From Acidobacteriaceae bacterium (GTDB taxonomy: Bacteria > Acidobacteriota > Terriglobia > Terriglobales > Acidobacteriaceae), in the NCBI GenBank assembly GCA_025462885.1, contig JAOAPN010000009.1, forward strand, positions 93,263-157,262: a stretch of DNA of 64,000 nucleotides, written 5' to 3'. Of the stretch, positions 1-12,855 are shown in pieces (position 1 is the stretch's first letter; the number at the start of each line of letters is the position of its first letter). A program made the translations under genes and the position numbers. The notes under the pieces are model-generated. The model saw only the letters and a program-made list of their open reading frames with translations, was not told the origin of the DNA and searched no databases.

Positions 1-1
1 C

Positions 2-391
2 GCCGCCTTCGAGGACGGCACTCTGCCCAAAGCTCGCTGGACCCACGCCGCCCACATCTTCACTGGCGCCTGCTACGTCCACGCCCTTGGCGAGCCCGCC
101 GCCATCGACCGCATGCGCACCCGCGTCAGCGCCTACAACCTCGCCGTCGGCGGCCAGAACACCCCCACCAGCGGCTACCACGAGACCGTCACCGTCCTCT
201 GGATCAAGCTGCTCAGCCAGTTCCGCCGAGAACACCCCACCCTCGCCCGCGTGCCCTTCGCTACTTTCTGCGTTGAACACTTCGCCCCGCAGCGCGATCT
301 TCTCCGTCGTTACTATGACTACGATGTAGTGGCTTCGCCCGAAGCGCGCCGCGCTTGGCATCCGCCTACGCTTCAATCACTGGACTCGTAA
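2..391 (+). CDS. Hypothetical protein, C-terminal part
   Basis: The reading frame is open from the first bases of the window and ends at TAA 389-391, so the start lies outside. About 129 residues are visible, beginning AAFEDGTLPKARWTHAAH and later containing SGYHETVT and a Tyr/Arg-rich stretch (LLRRYYDYDV). I do not recognise the family with confidence. There is no signal peptide or membrane segment in the visible part. Codon use is strongly C-ending and typical of the plus-strand genes in this half of the window, which supports a real gene. Other frames here are low-complexity Pro/Ser/Ala shadows. Confidence 0.7.
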   Translation, partial: AAFEDGTLPKARWTHAAHIFTGACYVHALGEPAAIDRMRTRVSAYNLAVGGQNTPTSGYHETVTVLWIKLLSQFRREHPTLARVPFATFCVEHFAPQRDLLRRYYDYDVVASPEARRAWHPPTLQSLDS

Positions 392-490
392 TCGACTTTT
401 GAGGGAGTTCGAGGTCGTCGCCTAGGTGTTGGGTTCCGAATTGGCAAACTCGGGACTAAAGTTCCGCAGTTACACATGCTCCGTGGTCGA

Positions 491-1321
491 CTACCGATAT
501 TTACGAAATTCTTCTAAAGTCGGCGTGAGCGCCTTTCTCAGGTCGGACTCGCTCACTGGGCAAGTAAAGCTCTTGGCTTTGACCCAAGTGTGAACTTCTT
601 CGATTTCCGCCTCAGTTGCCCAAGGAGATAGGCGAACTTCGGTCACGAGAGCTTTAAGATCAATGCGACGTCGTTTACACTTGTGAATCCACTCGTGCAT
701 TGGATTCTCGTCTTCCAGAGGCTCGCGGTTTGGAAAGCCGTCTAAGCCCAAATGCCGATTGTTCCCGCCTACTGGGTCGCCGCAGGTCAACACTGTGCGA
801 AGCTCCCGTTCCTTTTCAAAACACCGTCGTTTCATAAAAAGAAAATGAATGGTGTTGTATCGAAGCGGTCCTGCATCGTCGTATCGAACTAGTCCCACCT
901 GAATTTCATCGAGCATGGAATCGAGTGCGGATCTTAGAAGATCGAACCGGGTGAAAATGGCGGCGAAACCATACCTTTCCCACATATCCAGAGTCTCGCC
1001 CTCAAAAATCTGCCAGCACTGGATGTAATGCATCTCGCTAAACTGACGATTGGATGCCTGGTCGTTATTCAATGCTAGCTCGTCGTGAAGATCGTATTTT
1101 GTAAAGCCGCGAACCTTTCTCACATAGTTATCGGGTGGCAAAGCCTCGTTGGGATCATCCATTTTAAACAAATCAGTCCTGCGGAAATAGAGCTCTTCGC
1201 TGGCAAATAGGTCTCTGAATTTACGGAGGTCGACAAACCGGCAAATGACTGTGTCGGGACTGGGTTGGCTATATGCTTCGTGCGAAATGATCGGCATCGA
1301 TAGCTTATTGTAGGCTGGCAC
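491..1321 (-). CDS. DUF2971-like protein
   Basis: The protein has up to 276 residues. Its features fit DUF2971: an early LYFRRTDLFKMDDPNEA segment, a central CWQIFEGETLDMWERYG segment, and a late VTEVRLSPWATEAEIEEV segment. The function of this family is not established. The first codon used here is GTG at 1321; ATG at 1297 is an equally possible start, and neither has a strong Shine-Dalgarno sequence. The gene is visibly richer in A+T than its neighbours, with many AAA, GAA and TTT codons, which suggests recent acquisition. It stands alone between two plus-strand genes. The family assignment rests on remembered motif resemblance. Confidence 0.75.
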   Translation of the reverse strand: MPAYNKLSMPIISHEAYSQPSPDTVICRFVDLRKFRDLFASEELYFRRTDLFKMDDPNEALPPDNYVRKVRGFTKYDLHDELALNNDQASNRQFSEMHYIQCWQIFEGETLDMWERYGFAAIFTRFDLLRSALDSMLDEIQVGLVRYDDAGPLRYNTIHFLFMKRRCFEKERELRTVLTCGDPVGGNNRHLGLDGFPNREPLEDENPMHEWIHKCKRRRIDLKALVTEVRLSPWATEAEIEEVHTWVKAKSFTCPVSESDLRKALTPTLEEFRKYR

Positions 1322-1430
1322 GCACTGGCGTCCGCTCTCTAAAATCTCGAAGCCCCGTACCGCGACCTTATCACCCCCGACTCCCCGGTGGCACGCCTGG
1401 GTCGAAAGACGTTACACTCAACCCGTGAAA

Positions 1431-2387
1431 ATGAAGACTCTGTTTGTATCTCTCCTGGCGACCGCGCTCGCCTCGACCGCCTCCGCGCAAGACACCAAAA
1501 GCTTTCTCGGCCGATGGGACATGACTGTGACCCCCACCACCGGCAAACCGTATCCGCAATGGATCGAGCTGACCGAGAACGGCGGCAAGATTGAGGGTCG
1601 AGTTCAGCCGAAGGGCGGCGGATGGCGTCCGATTGCAGGCGCGCACATGGAGTCCGGCAAATTGATCGTGACTGTGGGGGAAGCGGGCGCTGGTCCCGCA
1701 ACTAACTGGGAGCTCACGTCCCCCAGCGCAGGCAAGCTGACCGGCATCGAAAAGCGCGGCGACGTCGGTGGCCCGATGCTCGTGGGCGTGAAGGCGCCTT
1801 TGCTGGATCGGCCCATGCCGAAGAGCTGGACGAAGCCCAGGCCCCTCTTCGACGGCAAAGACCTCAAAGGTTGGGAGCCGATAGGAAGCGTCGACAACAA
1901 CAAATGGATCGCGCGCAACGGCGAGCTGGTGAATGACAATCCCGAAGTGCCCGGTCAAAAATTACCCCCGGCCGCCAACATCAAGACAACCGAGAAATTC
2001 CAGGACTTCAAACTGCATATTGAAGTGAACTGCCCGGAAGGCGGGAACAGCGGCATCTATCTGCGCGGTCGCTATGAGCTGCAGGTGGGTACCGAAGGCG
2101 GCAAGCTTCCATCGCATGAGATGGGCGCGATCTACAGCTACTATCCGCCGCCGGAGGGCTCACAACTCGGTCTCGGCAAATGGACGACCTTCGACGTCAC
2201 CTTCGTCGGCAGACATGTAACGGTCTTGCGCGATGGCAAGATGTACCACGACAATGTTGAGATTCCTGGCCCGACCGGAGGTGCTCTCGACAGCAATGAG
2301 GCCGAGCCCGGACCGTTCTATCTGCAGGGCGACCACCACGGCGTCATCGCATACCGCAACATCACGATCTCCGTTCCGCAGAAGTAA
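1431..2387 (+). CDS. Secreted DUF1080 (3-keto-glucoside hydrolase-like) protein
   Basis: The product has 318 residues and a signal peptide (MKTLFVSLLATALASTASAQ). Residues of about 22-125 form a beta-rich N-terminal section (FLGRWDMTV, IELTENGGKIEGRV). The C-terminal two thirds is a DUF1080 domain: PLFDGKDLKGWEP, GNSGIYLRGRYELQV and a final GVIAYRNITISV strand. DUF1080 proteins have a concanavalin-like fold, and some hydrolyse 3-keto-disaccharides. The protein is probably periplasmic. A GTG six bases upstream (1425) is an alternative start, but ATG 1431 gives the cleaner signal peptide. A second DUF1080 gene lies at 11775-12566 with a different N-terminus. Confidence 0.88.
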   Translation: MKTLFVSLLATALASTASAQDTKSFLGRWDMTVTPTTGKPYPQWIELTENGGKIEGRVQPKGGGWRPIAGAHMESGKLIVTVGEAGAGPATNWELTSPSAGKLTGIEKRGDVGGPMLVGVKAPLLDRPMPKSWTKPRPLFDGKDLKGWEPIGSVDNNKWIARNGELVNDNPEVPGQKLPPAANIKTTEKFQDFKLHIEVNCPEGGNSGIYLRGRYELQVGTEGGKLPSHEMGAIYSYYPPPEGSQLGLGKWTTFDVTFVGRHVTVLRDGKMYHDNVEIPGPTGGALDSNEAEPGPFYLQGDHHGVIAYRNITISVPQK

Positions 2388-7852
<5,465 letters not shown>

Positions 7853-8035
7853 GAAGACTCCAAAGACAGGGCATCGACGAGCGATGCATAAAAGGATGGT
7901 GGAAGGTGGGGAGGACTAGTGCGTGAAAAAACGAAGTCAGATCATCGACAACAACAGCGGCAGGGAGCCGCGCGTCCAGTCGAGCCATCCGAATTGAGCC
8001 TGAAGCGAATCGTCATAGAAATCTCGTAACCCCAA

Positions 8036-8073
8036 AGAAAAACCCACGCTGCCGGTAAAGGCATTGCGTGGGT
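8036..8073 (-). terminator. Intrinsic terminator / attenuator before the TonB receptor gene
   Basis: On the minus strand an 8-bp perfect stem (ACCCACGC at 8073-8066 with GCGTGGGT at 8049-8042) closes a 16-nt loop. It is followed directly by a U-rich tract (TTTTCTTT, 8041-8034). It lies 55 bases after the stop of a Cys-rich leader ORF and about 185 bases before the receptor start, with no other gene between. The 3' arm sequence GCGTGGGT is repeated inside the end of the leader ORF (8139-8132), which would allow a competing antiterminator pairing. Confidence 0.75.
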
Positions 8074-8127
8074 CTCGATGTTCCTGAACTTTAAAGCCAG
8101 CCTAGCGCCAGCGAATCAGAAGAAGAG

Positions 8128-8199
8128 TTACACCCACGCGAACGCAGCGTCGCGACAACATACGCAACACGTACAGTTCGGGGTGAAGTTCTTCCGCAT
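8128..8199 (-). CDS. Cys-rich leader peptide (23 residues)
   Basis: ATG 8199 to TAA 8128 encodes 23 residues. Cys occurs at positions 9, 11, 12, 14 and 15 (core CTCCVCCR), and the peptide ends AFAWV. There is no proper Shine-Dalgarno spacing, since GAGG abuts the ATG. A promoter-like TTGACG/TAGCCT pair would place the transcript start at or next to the A of the ATG, giving a leaderless message. The last codons (GCG TGG GTG TAA) contain the GCGTGGGT copy that can pair with the 5' arm of the downstream terminator. Ribosome stalling at Cys codons when Cys-tRNA is scarce would therefore favour readthrough into the receptor gene. Poly-Cys leaderless ORFs that act this way are known in mycobacteria; the role here is inferred. 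Confidence 0.6.
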   Translation of the reverse strand: MRKNFTPNCTCCVCCRDAAFAWV

Positions 8200-8205
8200 C
8201 CTCAA

Positions 8206-8233
8206 AGGCTACCGATAATCGCCCAATGCGTCA
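8206..8233 (-). promoter_or_regulatory. Candidate promoter of the Cys-leader/TonB receptor transcript
   Basis: On the minus strand TTGACG (8233-8228) and TAGCCT (8211-8206) are separated by 16 bases. The -35 element is near consensus and the -10 matches at three positions. Counting about seven bases on from the -10 puts the start site at the leader-peptide ATG. This is a pattern match only. Confidence 0.35.
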
Positions 8234-8270
8234 AGAAAGCATTGTCGGATCGCTGCAAAAGTAGTTCCAT

Positions 8271-8344
8271 ACGCGAAGCGTCCAATGCCCCACGAAGGTC
8301 CTGCCGAAGGCCCCGTGGCGCCCGCCCGGCGTCAGGGCGCACTT
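8271..8344 (-). repeat. Dispersed intergenic repeat, copy 1
   Basis: The minus-strand sequence reads AAGTGCGCCCTGACGCCGGG, then a GC-rich palindromic part, then TTGGACGCTTCGCGT. Nearly the same sequence lies at 33769-33824 on the plus strand. This copy carries about 18 extra bases that form a small hairpin (GGGGCCTTCGGC). It sits just upstream of the leader promoter. It has no coding potential. Confidence 0.7.
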
Positions 8345-8374
8345 GGCAACGAACCGAATCCGCCCTGAAATCAC

Positions 8375-8402
8375 GAAGCCCCGGTATTTTTACCGGGGCT
8401 TC
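8375..8402 (-). terminator. Perfect 12-bp stem-loop after the aminotransferase gene
   Basis: A perfect inverted repeat (GAAGCCCCGGTA, TTTT loop, TACCGGGGCTTC) lies 27 bases downstream of the minus-strand aminotransferase stop. A T-run is lacking, so it may act as a terminator or as an mRNA 3'-end stabiliser. Confidence 0.6.
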
Positions 8403-8428
8403 TAGTCAAACTCTTTAGCTCTAAATCT

Positions 8429-9679
8429 TTACGACAAACGCGAACCAGCAAAGCCCACTGTCGGACCAGCCGGATACTCAAGCGAAGCGGTAACCGGCGC
8501 ATCCATCACTTCCTTGAAGGCAGTGCGGAACTTCGCCATATCTTCCTTGGTGCCGACCGAGATGCGGACGACATTCGGCCAGATCGACCACGTACGACCG
8601 ATGATGACCTTCTTCTTTGCCATCGCCGCCATCACCTGCCGCCCGTTGCGGCCCGTATCGATCATGAAGCAGTTGGACTGCGATCCCGGGATGACCTTGT
8701 ACTTGTTGTCCGTCAGGAACTTGATCGTCTCGGTGCGAGCCTCGCCGATGTAAGCCTTGCGGGTTGGGATCAGGCTCGTGTCTTCGAGCGAGACCCGCCC
8801 GGCGATGCAGGAGGTGATCGCCATGGGATTCTGGCCGCAGTTTTCCAGCTTATGCAGCACATCCGGATGCGCGACCGCGAGACCGCAGCGGATCCCCGCC
8901 ATTCCGTAGATCTTCGAGAAGGTGCGCAGGACGATGATGTCCTTGCGGGTAGCCGTCTGGTCGATGACAGACTCTGCGTCCGAGAGGTGGATGTAGGCCT
9001 CGTCCACCAGCAGCATGGTGTCCTTGGGCTTGTTGTCGAGCAGCCAGAGAATGTCCTTGCGCGAAGTAATGGTTCCGGTCGGATTGTTGGGATTACAGAG
9101 ATAGATGACGCCGGCATTGGGGTCAGCGGCGGCAAGTGCTTTCACGTCATGTGCATAGGCACTGGTCAGGGGGGTCTGGATGACCTTCGCTTTGGCGATC
9201 TCCGCCGCACGGCCACCGGCCTCGTAGGTCGGATTGCCGGCAACGAACGAGTGGCCAGGTCCGCTGTAGGTCAGGACGGAGTAGTGCAGGGGCTCGGACG
9301 ATCCGCCATAGACGGCGACGTACTCGGGAGCGACATTGTTCTGCTTCCCGAAGACTTCCATCAGCATCATCATCTCGGCAAAGTCGTAGCGGCCGCCCTT
9401 GGACGCGACGGAGGAGATCGCGGAGCGCGCAGCTTCACAGGGGCCAAGAGGATTCTCATTGGCGTTAATCAGAACAGCGTCCTTGGGGATGGACGCCATC
9501 ATCATCTTCATCATCTGGAGTTGGGACATGGGCTTCTGGCCCGAAGCGCCCGCGGCCTGGGCGGCCAGCGCAAACTGGGACTCCGAGAAAATACCAACTG
9601 AGGAAAGGGAGGCGGCGAGACCGGCCATCCGTACGAAAGAGCGACGAGAGAGTGGCTGTTGGATTTTACAAAGCTGCAT
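8429..9679 (-). CDS. Tat-exported PLP-dependent aminotransferase, HisC-like
   Basis: The protein has 416 residues, from ATG 9679 with AGGAG seven bases upstream. It is a fold-type I aminotransferase: INANENPLGP near the N-terminus, YLCNPNNPTGT, the LLVDEAYIHL Asp, and TFSKIYGMAGIRCG with the PLP lysine. It closely resembles histidinol-phosphate aminotransferase. Unlike the biosynthetic enzyme it begins with SRRSFVRMAGLAAS, a twin-arginine signal followed by a hydrophobic segment and an Ala-rich region. Export already folded, with bound PLP, would explain use of Tat. It is not in a his operon. The true substrate is unknown. Longer starts to 9748 lack both RBS and signal logic. Confidence 0.88.
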   Translation of the reverse strand: MQLCKIQQPLSRRSFVRMAGLAASLSSVGIFSESQFALAAQAAGASGQKPMSQLQMMKMMMASIPKDAVLINANENPLGPCEAARSAISSVASKGGRYDFAEMMMLMEVFGKQNNVAPEYVAVYGGSSEPLHYSVLTYSGPGHSFVAGNPTYEAGGRAAEIAKAKVIQTPLTSAYAHDVKALAAADPNAGVIYLCNPNNPTGTITSRKDILWLLDNKPKDTMLLVDEAYIHLSDAESVIDQTATRKDIIVLRTFSKIYGMAGIRCGLAVAHPDVLHKLENCGQNPMAITSCIAGRVSLEDTSLIPTRKAYIGEARTETIKFLTDNKYKVIPGSQSNCFMIDTGRNGRQVMAAMAKKKVIIGRTWSIWPNVVRISVGTKEDMAKFRTAFKEVMDAPVTASLEYPAGPTVGFAGSRLS

Positions 9680-9948
9680 GGGAAGCTCCTGTACTGCGAA
9701 GAATGAGGTAAATGAAGCTGAAAAGCAGATACCTGACGCTGAATCCAAGCCCGGTGGTGGTTGCTTTACTGCACATCAACGCTGATGTAGAGAGGAGAGA
9801 GATTAGTGTAATCCCAATTCCCGCAGGCCGGCGGATGATTTTCACGAAACGAGATGAGGCAGCGGGAATCGGGGCCAAACGGGCCAAATGAGTCAAACGA
9901 TCTCTGGAGAGTCAGCCGCTGGATACAATAGGATCTCTCCCGTCCGTC

Positions 9949-10755
9949 ATGAAAAACATATCTCCACTTGCGATTGCCGCCGCAACCTTCGCGTTATACG
10001 TGGGCATGATCGCGATTGGAGCCGGCCTTGCCCCCGGAGGAATCTTTCACCGCCAAAGCGCGAAACTGACCCCCTGGCATCCCGACCCCCTGGCCACCCT
10101 TCCCCTTGAAAGACGCGCAAGCATCGAACTCGGCAGCCGCCTCTTCAACGAAACCCCTGTCTACAACGCGGCCTACGTCAAGAGCCGCATCTCCTGTAGC
10201 AACTGCCATCTCCAAGGGGGAATCGCCCCGTATGCATCCCCTGTCGTCGGTATCGTCCCCACCTTCCCGATGTTCAGCAAACGGGCAGCCCGCAATATTA
10301 CCCTCGAAGACCGCATCCAGGAGTGCATGACCCGCAGCGAAAACGGTAAGCCTCTACCGTCTGATAGCCGCGAGATGAAGGCGCTCCTCGCCTACATCAA
10401 CTGGCTCTCCGATCCGCACGCTGGCCAGCAAGCCTTTGTCGGCCGCGGCCTGGAGACGCTGCCGGTCCTTCAACCTGATCCCACCCACGGCGCAGAAGTC
10501 TATGCCTCACAATGCGCAGGTTGTCACGGAACCGACGGCCAAGGCACCCGCCGCCCTTTCCCGCCGCTCTGGGGGCCGACCTCCTTCAACGACGGGGCAG
10601 GCATGAACGGTATCGAAAAGATGGCCGCCTTCGTTCAATACAACATGCCGCACAATCGAAAGGGCATCCTCTCCGCGCAGGACGCCTACGACGTCTCCGC
10701 CTACATCCACCAGCAGCCTCGACCCGCCTTCAACCCCGAGTATGATCATTTCTAA
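9949..10755 (+). CDS. Dihaem cytochrome c, TsdA-like (thiosulfate dehydrogenase family)
   Basis: The protein has 268 residues and one N-terminal membrane/signal segment. It carries two c-type haem motifs, CSNCH at 83-87 and CAGCH at 179-183. Between them lies RIQECMTRSENG, with Cys126 at the place where TsdA enzymes supply the unusual Cys axial ligand to the first haem. KALLAYINWLS is also a family signature. TsdA oxidises thiosulfate to tetrathionate, or works in reverse, in the periplasm. A secreted DsrE-like protein follows after 63 bases, which fits sulfur chemistry. The start lacks a strong RBS (AGGA is about 15 bases away). Confidence is high for the family and moderate for the reaction. 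Confidence 0.82.
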   Translation: MKNISPLAIAAATFALYVGMIAIGAGLAPGGIFHRQSAKLTPWHPDPLATLPLERRASIELGSRLFNETPVYNAAYVKSRISCSNCHLQGGIAPYASPVVGIVPTFPMFSKRAARNITLEDRIQECMTRSENGKPLPSDSREMKALLAYINWLSDPHAGQQAFVGRGLETLPVLQPDPTHGAEVYASQCAGCHGTDGQGTRRPFPPLWGPTSFNDGAGMNGIEKMAAFVQYNMPHNRKGILSAQDAYDVSAYIHQQPRPAFNPEYDHF

Positions 10756-10818
10756 ACCAGATCCAGCCACTTGCCACGGCACTCAATCCAGTTCTGCCTT
10801 TGCTATCCAAGGAGCGAA

Positions 10819-11253
10819 ATGAAGAAACGTTACCTGTTGCTGTTTGCCGTCTGTGTCGCCTTGTGTCTCAGCCCCGCTGCCTTCGCGCAAACCGCTCCCG
10901 CTAAAACCCACCACGTCGTCTTCGCCGTCACCTCCGGCGACGAGGCTGACTGGAAGATGACCCTTGGCAATATCCGCAACCTCATCTCCGGTCTCAAGCC
11001 CGATACCACCGAGGTCGAAGTGGTTGCCTACTCCCAGGGCCTCAATCTCGTGAAGCTGACCTCGACGCTCGCGTCCGAGATAGCAGCACTGCAGACACAG
11101 AACGTCCGCTTCGTCGCCTGCCAGAACTCCATGCGGATGCAGCACGTCGAGGAGAAAGATCTACTAGCTGGAGTAAAACCCGTTCCCTCCGGAATTATTG
11201 AAGTTGTCACCAAGCAGGAGCAGGGCTGGGCTTATATCAAGGGCGGACGCTAA
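10819..11253 (+). CDS. Secreted DsrE-family protein
   Basis: The product has 144 residues, from ATG 10819 behind AAGGAG. A signal peptide (MKKRYLLLFAVCVALCLSPAAFAQ) is followed by a DsrE/DsrF fold pattern. HHVVFAV forms the first strand, TTEVEVVAYSQGLNLV the second, and VRFVACQNSM holds the conserved Cys at which sulfur is carried in DsrE relatives. Most DsrE proteins are cytoplasmic sulfur carriers; this one is exported. It is placed directly after the TsdA-like cytochrome, which suggests joint handling of periplasmic sulfur compounds. That link is an inference from position. Confidence 0.82.
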   Translation: MKKRYLLLFAVCVALCLSPAAFAQTAPAKTHHVVFAVTSGDEADWKMTLGNIRNLISGLKPDTTEVEVVAYSQGLNLVKLTSTLASEIAALQTQNVRFVACQNSMRMQHVEEKDLLAGVKPVPSGIIEVVTKQEQGWAYIKGGR

Positions 11254-11262
11254 CCCGTCCCT

Positions 11263-11658
11263 ATGGCCAATCCAAACCAGTCGGGCACCCGCAGGTCGCA
11301 GCGGGAAAGCCTTATCTTTATTCCTCTCGCATGTCTCGCCGCTCTCGCGGTCGCTGCGGTTTCGTTTCTGCCTTCGGAAGATAAACAAACGTTGCACACC
11401 AGGGGGCACTATCACTCGTGGGGGCATCTGCTGGCGTTTACCGTCATCGGCTACATCACCTCCAGAACCTCCCGCTCAACGCCTGTCCGGATCGTTCTCT
11501 TCCTCGGCTGTATCGCCTTCGGATTCGGCATCGAGTACGCCGAGGCGGTAGCTTTTCATGGAGCAATGGAGTGGAAGGATATTCTGGTCGACACGCTTGG
11601 TGTAGTCTGCGGAACTTTCGCCGCAACCGTTACTGCTCCGCCGTCAAAATCCCGCTGA
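11263..11658 (+). CDS. VanZ-like membrane protein
   Basis: The product has 131 residues and about four membrane segments. The features are typical of VanZ-like proteins: FLPSEDKQTLH after helix 1, HSWGHLLAFTVIGY, FGFGIEYAEAV, and MEWKDILVDTLGVVCG near the end. The family has no defined biochemical role in most bacteria; the name comes from a teicoplanin-resistance gene. The gene starts ten bases after the DsrE-like gene and may share its transcript. A small hairpin with a following T-rich stretch lies after the stop. Confidence 0.82.
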   Translation: MANPNQSGTRRSQRESLIFIPLACLAALAVAAVSFLPSEDKQTLHTRGHYHSWGHLLAFTVIGYITSRTSRSTPVRIVLFLGCIAFGFGIEYAEAVAFHGAMEWKDILVDTLGVVCGTFAATVTAPPSKSR

Positions 11659-11742
11659 CCCGAAAGCATCCAATGGTTGGCCTCGTGAAGCGGCAGCTTA
11701 GTCCATCCAAACCAGGCGTAACTCCATGCACCCTTGCCGGAG

Positions 11743-11768
11743 ATGCACCCTCCGGGTGTATCTTTATT
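11743..11768 (+). terminator. Short hairpin terminator after the VanZ gene
   Basis: ATGCACCC, loop TCC and GGGTGTAT form an 8-bp stem with one G-T pair (11743-11761), followed by CTTTATT. It ends only a few bases before the next start codon, so it could also affect initiation of that gene. Confidence 0.5.
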
Positions 11769-11774
11769 GCAATT

Positions 11775-12566
11775 ATGAGTACCCATCGTTTCAAGGTTCT
11801 GACCTTCGCCGCCCTCATCGCCATGGCCGCTCCCCTCTTCGCGCAACAGCCCGCTGCCCCAAAACACGAAGACACAGAAGTGTATGAGCCCGTGCCGCCG
11901 ATCGTGACCCCGGGAGCCACCAACACTGCACCGCCCTCCGACGCCATCGTGCTCTTCGACGGCAAGAATCTTGATGAGTGGGTCACGGTCAAGGACAAGT
12001 CTCCCGCCAAATGGGCCGTAGCCAACGGCATCTTCACCGTGAATAAAGACAAGACCGCCGGCAACATCGAGACCAAACGCTCCTTCAAGAACTACCAACT
12101 TCATGTGGAGTGGCGCATCCCGGAGAGCATCACCGGCAGCGACCAGGCCCGCGGCAACAGCGGCGTCTTCCTCGCCTCCACTGGCGTCGGCGATGCTGGA
12201 TACGAGCTGCAGGTCCTCGACTCCTACAACAACAAGACCTACGTCAACGGACAAGCCGGCAGCATCTACAAGCAGGGAATTCCGCTCGCCAACCCCAACC
12301 GCAAACCCGGCGAGTGGCAGACCTACGACATCGTCTGGACTGCGCCCATCTTCAATGAAGATGGCTCAGTCAAAACTCCCGCGTATGCCACCGTCTTCTT
12401 CAACGGCGTGGTCGTCCAGAACCACTTCGAGCTCAAGGGCGAGACACTCTACATCGGCAAGCCCGTCTACAAGAAGTACGACACCGCCCCCATCAAACTA
12501 CAGGCCCACGGCGACAAGAGCGAACCCATCAGCTTCCGCAATATCTGGATCAGGGAACTCAAATAG
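11775..12566 (+). CDS. Secreted DUF1080 protein
   Basis: The product has 263 residues with a signal peptide (MSTHRFKVLTFAALIAMAAPLFAQ). A DUF1080 domain fills the rest: IVLFDGKNLDEWV, the NSGVFL segment, YELQVLDSYNNKTYVNG and a C-terminal ISFRNIWIREL strand. It is probably a periplasmic or surface carbohydrate-active or binding protein; some relatives cleave 3-keto-glycosides. The frame stays open upstream to 11418, but only the ATG at 11775 gives a signal peptide. No clear RBS is present. The upstream hairpin may expose or hide the start. Confidence 0.88.
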   Translation: MSTHRFKVLTFAALIAMAAPLFAQQPAAPKHEDTEVYEPVPPIVTPGATNTAPPSDAIVLFDGKNLDEWVTVKDKSPAKWAVANGIFTVNKDKTAGNIETKRSFKNYQLHVEWRIPESITGSDQARGNSGVFLASTGVGDAGYELQVLDSYNNKTYVNGQAGSIYKQGIPLANPNRKPGEWQTYDIVWTAPIFNEDGSVKTPAYATVFFNGVVVQNHFELKGETLYIGKPVYKKYDTAPIKLQAHGDKSEPISFRNIWIRELK

Positions 12567-12668
12567 CTTTCATCCCCTGAGAAGGCCAAAAGACGCCGTA
12601 AACAAGCCGCAGGTTGAGCCCACCGTAGTTCTTCGTTAGGATTTAGAAGGAACACGGAGGATGTTGAG

Positions 12669-12782
12669 ATGAGCGCGCCACATGAATCGGCTTCCTGGTT
12701 GGATCGTTACTGGCAACTGCTGGTGATCTTGTATGGACTGATCTTCGTCACGATCCTGGTGACGTTTGCACCGACAGTCTAA
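12669..12782 (+). CDS. Single-helix membrane peptide (37 residues)
   Basis: ATG 12669 has GGAGG eight bases upstream, and TAA 12780 is followed three bases later by a strong terminator. The peptide has a short polar N-terminus containing SWLDRYW and then one hydrophobic helix (LLVILYGLIFVTILVTFA). The RBS, the coding frame and the dedicated terminator together make this a real small gene. The function is unknown; size and shape suit a small subunit or regulator of a membrane complex. Confidence 0.7.
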   Translation: MSAPHESASWLDRYWQLLVILYGLIFVTILVTFAPTV

Positions 12783-12784
12783 AG

Positions 12785-12814
12785 AAAGGGCGCGGCGCAA
12801 GCCGTGCCCTTTTT
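12785..12814 (+). terminator. Intrinsic terminator after the small membrane-peptide gene
   Basis: AAAGGGCGCGGC, GCAA loop and GCCGTGCCCTTT form a 12-bp stem with one G-T pair. The run continues TTTT after the stem, starting three bases after the 37-codon gene. Confidence 0.85.
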
Positions 12815-12855
12815 ACTTCTGCTTGAACTTGAAGCGAGGCTCCACTTCAAAGAAG

